A stretch of 64,000 bases of DNA from NCBI GenBank assembly GCA_965213525.1, contig OZ243889.1:2976001-3040000 (forward strand), written 5' to 3'. Source of the DNA: G965213525 sp965213525 (GTDB taxonomy: Bacteria > Actinomycetota > Acidimicrobiia > Acidimicrobiales > Poriferisodalaceae). Shown piece after piece: positions 61,731-64,000 of this stretch. Under the pieces are notes generated by a model. It did no database searches. It was not told the DNA's origin and saw only the letters and a list, made by a program, of their open reading frames with translations. A program made the position numbers and the translations under genes. How positions within the stretch are numbered: position 1 is the first letter of the stretch; every line of letters starts with the position of its first letter.

Positions 61731-62280
61731 TCAGGCCTCCGGCGCCCCGCTCGGCCTGTCGAGGTGGAACACCAACAGGCGATCGGCGACGATGCGGGCG
61801 TAGGCCACGCCCTCGTCGAAGGACTCGACGAAGCCCGGGCCGTAGTGCCCCTCCAGCACCGCCGGAAGCCGGCGTGCTCGGGAGCGGTCACGTCGAGCAA
61901 CTCGGCCCGACCGTGCACGGTGACCGCCAGGTGCTCCCCGGGAAGGTGCGTTGCGCTGATGGCCGGTCGCCGGCGCAGGTGACCCATGCGCACCGAGTCC
62001 GGTGAGGTCCCGAACCACACCTGGCCCCGGTACCACCAGCCGTCGACCGGCCCGCACAGCGGCCGGCCGTCGCCGGTGACGGTGGCCCGCACAGCGGCCG
62101 GCCGTCGCTGGTGACGGTGGCCACCACGAACAGGCACATGCCGTCGAGGCGACGGGTGAGGGTGGTGGCGTCGAGCCAGCGGTCCGCGGTGAGCACCCGG
62201 GCGGCGTGGGGGCCCGTCACAGCGCGGCTGTGGTCCAGCAACGCCTGCACGCGGGCAAGGTCGTCGGCGGTCTCGTCCAC
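61731..62280 (-). pseudogene. PNPOx-like flavin/F420-binding split-barrel gene, broken
   Basis: The protein pattern is spread over three frames. Frame 1 (from ATG 62280) gives VTGPHAARVLTADRWLDATT...FVVATVTSDGRPLCGP; frame 2 continues VDGWWYRGQVWFGTSPDSVRM...LAVTVHGRAELLD; frame 3 gives AVLEGHYGPGFVESFDEGVAYARI to the stop at 61731. The first shift is caused by a 35-base tandem duplication, the second by one missing base near 61868. The whole resembles a pyridoxamine-5'-phosphate-oxidase-like split barrel. Either a young pseudogene or assembly errors. Confidence 0.7.
62052..62121. repeat. 35-base tandem duplication inside the split-barrel gene
   Basis: 62052-62086 and 62087-62121 are identical at 34 of 35 positions and directly adjacent. 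As 35 is not a multiple of 3 the second copy shifts the frame. Confidence 0.9.
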
Positions 62281-62337
62281 GGCAGCGAAGTCTGGCCCCG
62301 GGGTGTGTCACCCGACCGGCCCTGGCAGCCTGGGGCC

Positions 62338-63276
62338 ATGACGTGGAGCCCCGACGACATCCCCCGCCTCGATGGCCGCACCGCCGTGGTCACCGGGGCC
62401 AACGGCGGCCTCGGCCTCGAGACGACCCGGGAGCTGGCCCGCAAGGGCGCCCGGGTGCTGATGGCGGTCAGGGATCACGACAAGGCTGTCGCAGCGCAGG
62501 CGGCGATCGTCGCCGAGGTCCCCGGGGCCGAGCTCGAGCTCGTTCCCTGCGATCTGTCCTCGCTCAACTCGGTGCGCGCCGCCGCCGAGGACATCGCCGG
62601 GCGGGCGCCGAGCATCGACCTGCTGTTCGCCAACGCCGGCATCATGGGCACCACCGAGCAGCGCAGCGCCGACGGCTTCGAACTGCAGCTCGCGGTCAAC
62701 CACCTCGGGCACTTCGCCCTCATCGGCCGGCTGCTGCCCGCCGTCCTCGCCGCTGCGGCGGGGCGAATCGTGACGACGACCTCGGTGGCCCGCTTCGGCG
62801 GGCGCGCCGTCGACCCGGCCAACCTCAACCTCGTCGGTCGCTACGACCCCTGGCGGGCCTACGGGCGATCGAAGCTGGCCAACGCCCACTTCGCCAACGA
62901 GCTGCACCGGCGACTCGAGGCGGCAGGGTCCCCGGCTGCCAGCCTGCTGGCCCACCCGGGCTTCACCGACACCGATCTGCAGGCCCGCTCGGCGGCCGAC
63001 AGCGGCGGCGTGGTCGCCCGGCTCGGTCTCTTCGCCGCCCGCACCACCGGCATGCGGCCCCTGGCCGGTGCCCTGCCTCAGCTGCGCGCCGGCACCGACC
63101 CCTCCGCCGAGTCGGGTCAGCTGTACGCGCCGCTGTTCGTCACCCACGGGCCGCCGGTGCGCCGGCCCCAACTGCCCGGTGATCGTGACCGGTCAGCAGG
63201 AGCTGACCTCTGGTTGGCCTCCGAGGAGGCCACCGGGGTGCGCATCGACGTGGCCGGCGCTGCGGCGGGGCGCTGA
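62338..63276 (+). CDS. Short-chain dehydrogenase, protochlorophyllide-reductase-like
   Basis: 312 aa SDR. TGANGGLG (19-26) binds NAD(P), NAGIMG and the catalytic S (TTSVARFGG) and Y-x3-K (YGRSKLAN) are all present. The subgroup is related to light-dependent protochlorophyllide reductase and retinol dehydrogenases by sequence but has broad, mostly unknown substrates. ATG 62338 starts with the usual MTWS-DDIP N terminus. Confidence 0.88.
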   Translation: MTWSPDDIPRLDGRTAVVTGANGGLGLETTRELARKGARVLMAVRDHDKAVAAQAAIVAEVPGAELELVPCDLSSLNSVRAAAEDIAGRAPSIDLLFANAGIMGTTEQRSADGFELQLAVNHLGHFALIGRLLPAVLAAAAGRIVTTTSVARFGGRAVDPANLNLVGRYDPWRAYGRSKLANAHFANELHRRLEAAGSPAASLLAHPGFTDTDLQARSAADSGGVVARLGLFAARTTGMRPLAGALPQLRAGTDPSAESGQLYAPLFVTHGPPVRRPQLPGDRDRSAGADLWLASEEATGVRIDVAGAAAGR

Positions 63277-63351
63277 GCACCCCCGCCGCAGCGTTCCGGC
63301 GTCGTTCAGCCGATCAGCCGCCAGCGATGTCCGGTGCGGCCGTCAGCCGCC

Positions 63352-64000
63352 TCAGCCGGCCGGGGCCGGGTGGTGGGCGAACTCAGCGGCCTGGCGCTCC
63401 CAGCAGCGCAGCGGGGCGCACGCCTCGAGGAAGGCCACCGCCGACTTCTCCGACCCGTCGAGGACCATCACGCCGGGCATGGAGGTGACGTCATCCAACC
63501 CGGCCTCGGCGAACAACGTCTCGGAGCCGTGGACGGCGACGAACTTGCCGTGTGCCATCGCGTCGGTCACCCAGTCCTTGGCGGGTGCCGTCAGCGCCAG
63601 CAGCTCAGCGCCCTGCGCGCTGGTCACGACCGCCACCGCGTCGAACAGCACCGACGGACCACCGTCGACCATGTAGGAGACCATCGGCGCATCGCCGGCC
63701 GAGTCACGCACGCCCTCGCGAGTGGGTCCGACCAACTCGACGACGACCTTCATCTTCTTGGCCGCCGCCGCCAACGAACGCAGGGCGGCGGCGTCTGCGC
63801 CGTCGCTCACCAGCACGCCGAGCTTGCGACCCATGAAGGACTCGGGGCCGTTCTCGACGATGCTGAGCGCTGGGGACGGGGGCAGGCCCTCGACAACCGG
63901 GCGGGCGGCATCGACCTTGTCGGGCAGTGCCATGCCGAGACCCTCGGCGACCGAGGCGGCCAGGTCCTCATCGACGTGGCGCAACCCGCCGATCATGCGC
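63352..64000 (-). CDS. katE: Large-subunit catalase, C-terminal domain (partial)
   Basis: The frame is open through the right edge, so only the last 216 codons are seen. RMIGGLRHVDEDLAASVAEGLGM followed by a flavodoxin/amidotransferase-like domain (GRKLGVLVSDGADAAAL, VVTSAQGAELL, LDGSEKSAVAFLEAC) is the C-terminal part of HPII-type catalases, downstream of the heme domain that lies outside the window. The gene converges with the SDR gene. Confidence 0.85.
   Translation of the reverse strand, partial: RMIGGLRHVDEDLAASVAEGLGMALPDKVDAARPVVEGLPPSPALSIVENGPESFMGRKLGVLVSDGADAAALRSLAAAAKKMKVVVELVGPTREGVRDSAGDAPMVSYMVDGGPSVLFDAVAVVTSAQGAELLALTAPAKDWVTDAMAHGKFVAVHGSETLFAEAGLDDVTSMPGVMVLDGSEKSAVAFLEACAPLRCWERQAAEFAHHPAPAG

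Overview
The window is a very GC-rich (about 70%) bacterial chromosome segment, densely coded, with frequent GTG starts, several leaderless-looking starts and many 4-base start/stop overlaps. Gene content (LtrA-UBP protein, MhuD-type heme oxygenase, DsbF/MPT53-like lipoprotein, DUF427, Apd1-like ferredoxin, S1P-lyase-like decarboxylase) points to a high-GC actinobacterium, plausibly of the Acidimicrobiia; this is inference from protein resemblance only. No rRNA, tRNA, CRISPR array or intact insertion sequence is seen.

Left part (1-26 kb) is mostly housekeeping: the 3' end of gltB and gltD, two membrane proteins, a soluble heme-globin chemoreceptor-like transducer, a DUF427 gene, a secreted thioredoxin-like gene interrupted by an in-frame TGA at its first redox position (strong candidate selenoprotein with a hairpin just downstream), an orphan ParA, gcvP under a glycine riboswitch, thiD, a fructosamine-kinase-like gene, an O-methyltransferase, an Apd1-like ferredoxin, a nucleosidase operon, pgi, and an mhuD-MFS pair in which the heme oxygenase carries a 75-residue glycine-rich insertion.

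A short accessory stretch (26.0-28.8 kb) of visibly lower GC holds a vapBC toxin-antitoxin pair with a palindromic operator, nested inverted repeats, two unknown genes and a secreted phospholipase A2-ricin lectin gene that is out of frame twice: once at a 7-base tandem repeat directly behind its ATG (possible slippage switch) and once inside the gene. From 28.9 to 40.6 kb come a PLP decarboxylase, a SRPBCC gene and a lipid kinase, gluQ, an HNH nuclease, an acyl-CoA synthetase, a thiolase, a reverse-transsulfuration pair (CBS and cystathionine gamma-lyase/synthase), an esterase and a TauE-type permease.

The right part (40.9-61.7 kb) looks like one catabolic regulon. Two long leftward operons and two rightward units encode a BMP-type ABC importer, two Atz/cytosine-deaminase-type amidohydrolases, hydantoinase A and B, two Rieske oxygenases, four VOC proteins, a RraA-like aldolase, an alcohol dehydrogenase, a methyltransferase, a cupin, a SnoaL-like protein and a GntR/FCD regulator. 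Three near-identical 19-base palindromes (50069, 58710, 60279) sit exactly in the promoter regions of these units and are the likely operator. The substrate is unknown; a nitrogen-containing ring or cyclic amide is a reasonable guess. The window closes with a decayed PNPOx-family gene, an SDR and the 3' end of a large catalase gene.
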